From contig NZ_BAAAYL010000001.1 in the NCBI RefSeq assembly GCF_039536205.1, positions 7,254,001 through 7,318,000 on the forward strand: a stretch of 64,000 nt of DNA, read 5' to 3'. Within the stretch, counting starts at the first letter, position 1, and each line of letters opens with the position of its first letter. Below, piece after piece: positions 63,193-64,000 of this stretch. The position numbers were made by a program, and so were the translations under genes. Below the pieces are notes generated by a model. The model was not told the origin of the DNA. It did no database searches and was given only the letters and a program-made list of their open reading frames with translations. This DNA is from Streptomyces sannanensis. Lineage in GTDB: Bacteria; Actinomycetota; Actinomycetes; Streptomycetales; Streptomycetaceae.

Positions 63193-64000
63193 GTGCGAAC
63201 ACCCCGCAGGACCCTGGGCACCGGCATATCGCCCGCCCCGCCCACGACGGCGGCGCGCGGACGGCGGGCCCACGCCGGCCCGCCCGCGGACGAGAGAGAC
63301 GACCCCCCGGCGGCCTCGGACGAGGCGCGGGTGCCTGCGGCCGGGACCCAGCGCCGCCGGTGGCGGCTGCGTCCCAGGACCGTCCGCGCGAAAATCATCT
63401 CGCTGCTGATGGTGCCGGTCGTCTCGCTGCTCGCCCTGTGGGGGTTCGCCACCGTCACCACCGCCCAGGACGTGGCCAGGCTGCGCCAGTCCCAGCGGGT
63501 CGACCAGCTGGTGAGGGCACCGGTCGCCGCCGCGATTGCCCGGCTCCAGGACGAACGCCGGGCCGCCGTACAGCAGGTGGCGGCCCCCGACGCGGAGCGC
63601 GGGGCCGCACTCCGGCAGCAGGCCGCACGCACCGACGACGCGGTGGCCGCGCTGAGTCTGGACAGCGGCCACACCGTTGCCGAGGGCGGAGACCTGCCGG
63701 CCGGGGTGGCGGACCGTCTGGAACGGTTCGTCGCCGCTGTACGGAAGCTGCGCGCCCTGCGCGCCGATGTCCTCGACGGCGTGGCCGACTGGGACGCTAC
63801 GTACCAGCAGTACACCTCCACCATCGCCACGGCCTTCACCATCGCGGGTGGACTCACCGGCATCCAGGACGCCGAACTCGGCTCCGACGCCCGAGTCCTC
63901 TACGAGTTCACCCGGGCCGGAGAGATGCTGTCCCGGGAGGAGGCGCTGCTCGCCTCCGCGCAGCTCACCGGCACGCTGAGCGGATCGCGGCTGCGACTGT
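63193..64000 (+). CDS. Nitrate/nitrite-sensing sensor histidine kinase, CvnA-like, 5' part
   Basis: GTG 63193 follows GAGGAC; the gene runs off the window after about 269 codons. After a 70-residue basic, disordered N-terminus comes one membrane helix (AKIISLLMVPVVSLLALWGF). The extracellular nitrate/nitrite-sensing four-helix domain follows (VRAPVAAAIARLQDERRAAV, DATYQQYTSTIATAFTIAGG, VLYEFTRAGEMLSREEALLA). This layout is typical of the CvnA kinases that open Streptomyces conservons, so roadblock, DUF742 and GTPase genes are expected just past the window edge. Confidence 0.82.
   Translation, partial: MRTPRRTLGTGISPAPPTTAARGRRAHAGPPADERDDPPAASDEARVPAAGTQRRRWRLRPRTVRAKIISLLMVPVVSLLALWGFATVTTAQDVARLRQSQRVDQLVRAPVAAAIARLQDERRAAVQQVAAPDAERGAALRQQAARTDDAVAALSLDSGHTVAEGGDLPAGVADRLERFVAAVRKLRALRADVLDGVADWDATYQQYTSTIATAFTIAGGLTGIQDAELGSDARVLYEFTRAGEMLSREEALLASAQLTGTLSGSRLRL

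Noticed and set aside
1..64000. Long open frames antisense to clear genes (for example opposite 11071-13455, 18214-19572 and 57000-59660)
   Set aside because: They result from the high-GC third-position bias. They lack ribosome binding sites and recognisable families, and lie opposite well-supported genes.

Overview
The window is high-GC actinobacterial DNA, almost certainly from a Streptomyces or close relative. The markers are a conservon-type sensor kinase at the right edge, a large ATP-binding LuxR-type (LAL) regulator, an RpoA-type alpha-CTD fragment, GTG starts behind GGAGG-like ribosome binding sites, and Streptomyces-style IS1380, IS481, IS5 and IS701 elements. No tRNA, rRNA or CRISPR array was seen.

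Layout. (1) 1-51.8 kb is a stack of integrated elements at the 3' end of an aldehyde dehydrogenase gene (51762-53285, minus). The last 60 bp or so of that gene, preceded by its terminator hairpin, occur three times as direct repeats: att1 473-533, att2 9913-9973 and att3 51765-51823. Only att3 is joined to the intact gene. A tyrosine-integrase tail lies left of att1 and a nearly complete but broken integrase lies left of att3. So one element ends at att1, a 9.4-kb element lies between att1 and att2, and a 41.8-kb element lies between att2 and att3. (2) The 9.4-kb element carries a secreted CdtB/DNase I-like enzyme with a ricin-type lectin tail, alpha/beta hydrolases, a LAL regulator, an SDR and an NmrA-like protein, plus several broken genes. 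(3) The 41.8-kb element is a defence island. In order it holds a STAND-like NTPase, a sacsin-type ATPase with a DUF3883 nuclease-like tail split by IS1380, an N6-methylase-like protein with an abnormal motif IV, a Ser/Thr kinase, a pPIWI-RE operon (Cas4/AddB-like nuclease, REase with zinc ribbon, DinG-like helicase, pPIWI-RE), a Hachiman-like pair (HamA-like nuclease with a frameshift, HamB-like helicase) and a short Argonaute operon (HNH-APAZ plus catalytically inactive MID-PIWI). (4) 42.6-50.3 kb is a nested IS zone with fragments of an integrase, rpoA, a nuclease-like gene and a regulator, plus an intact cutA, between two inverted IS701 copies. (5) 51.8-64 kb looks like core chromosome: aldehyde dehydrogenase with its GAF regulator, a Tat-exported amidase, SWIM and SNF2 helicase genes, MOSC, a broken PadR regulator, a methyltransferase, an MHYT protein and the start of a nitrate/nitrite-sensing histidine kinase.

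How the genes fit together. The island holds two unrelated PIWI-based systems (pPIWI-RE and an HNH-linked short pAgo) on either side of a Hachiman-like nuclease/helicase pair, all on the plus strand and tightly coupled within each operon. The methylase and the divergent kinase sit directly upstream of the pPIWI-RE operon and may be its modification or control layer; this is inference. Several components look damaged: the sacsin gene by IS1380, the HamA-like gene by a single-base frameshift, and the integrase by IS701 and a frameshift. The island is therefore probably immobile and partly decayed, while the pPIWI-RE and pAgo operons look intact. All calls come from reading the sequence; no database search was run.
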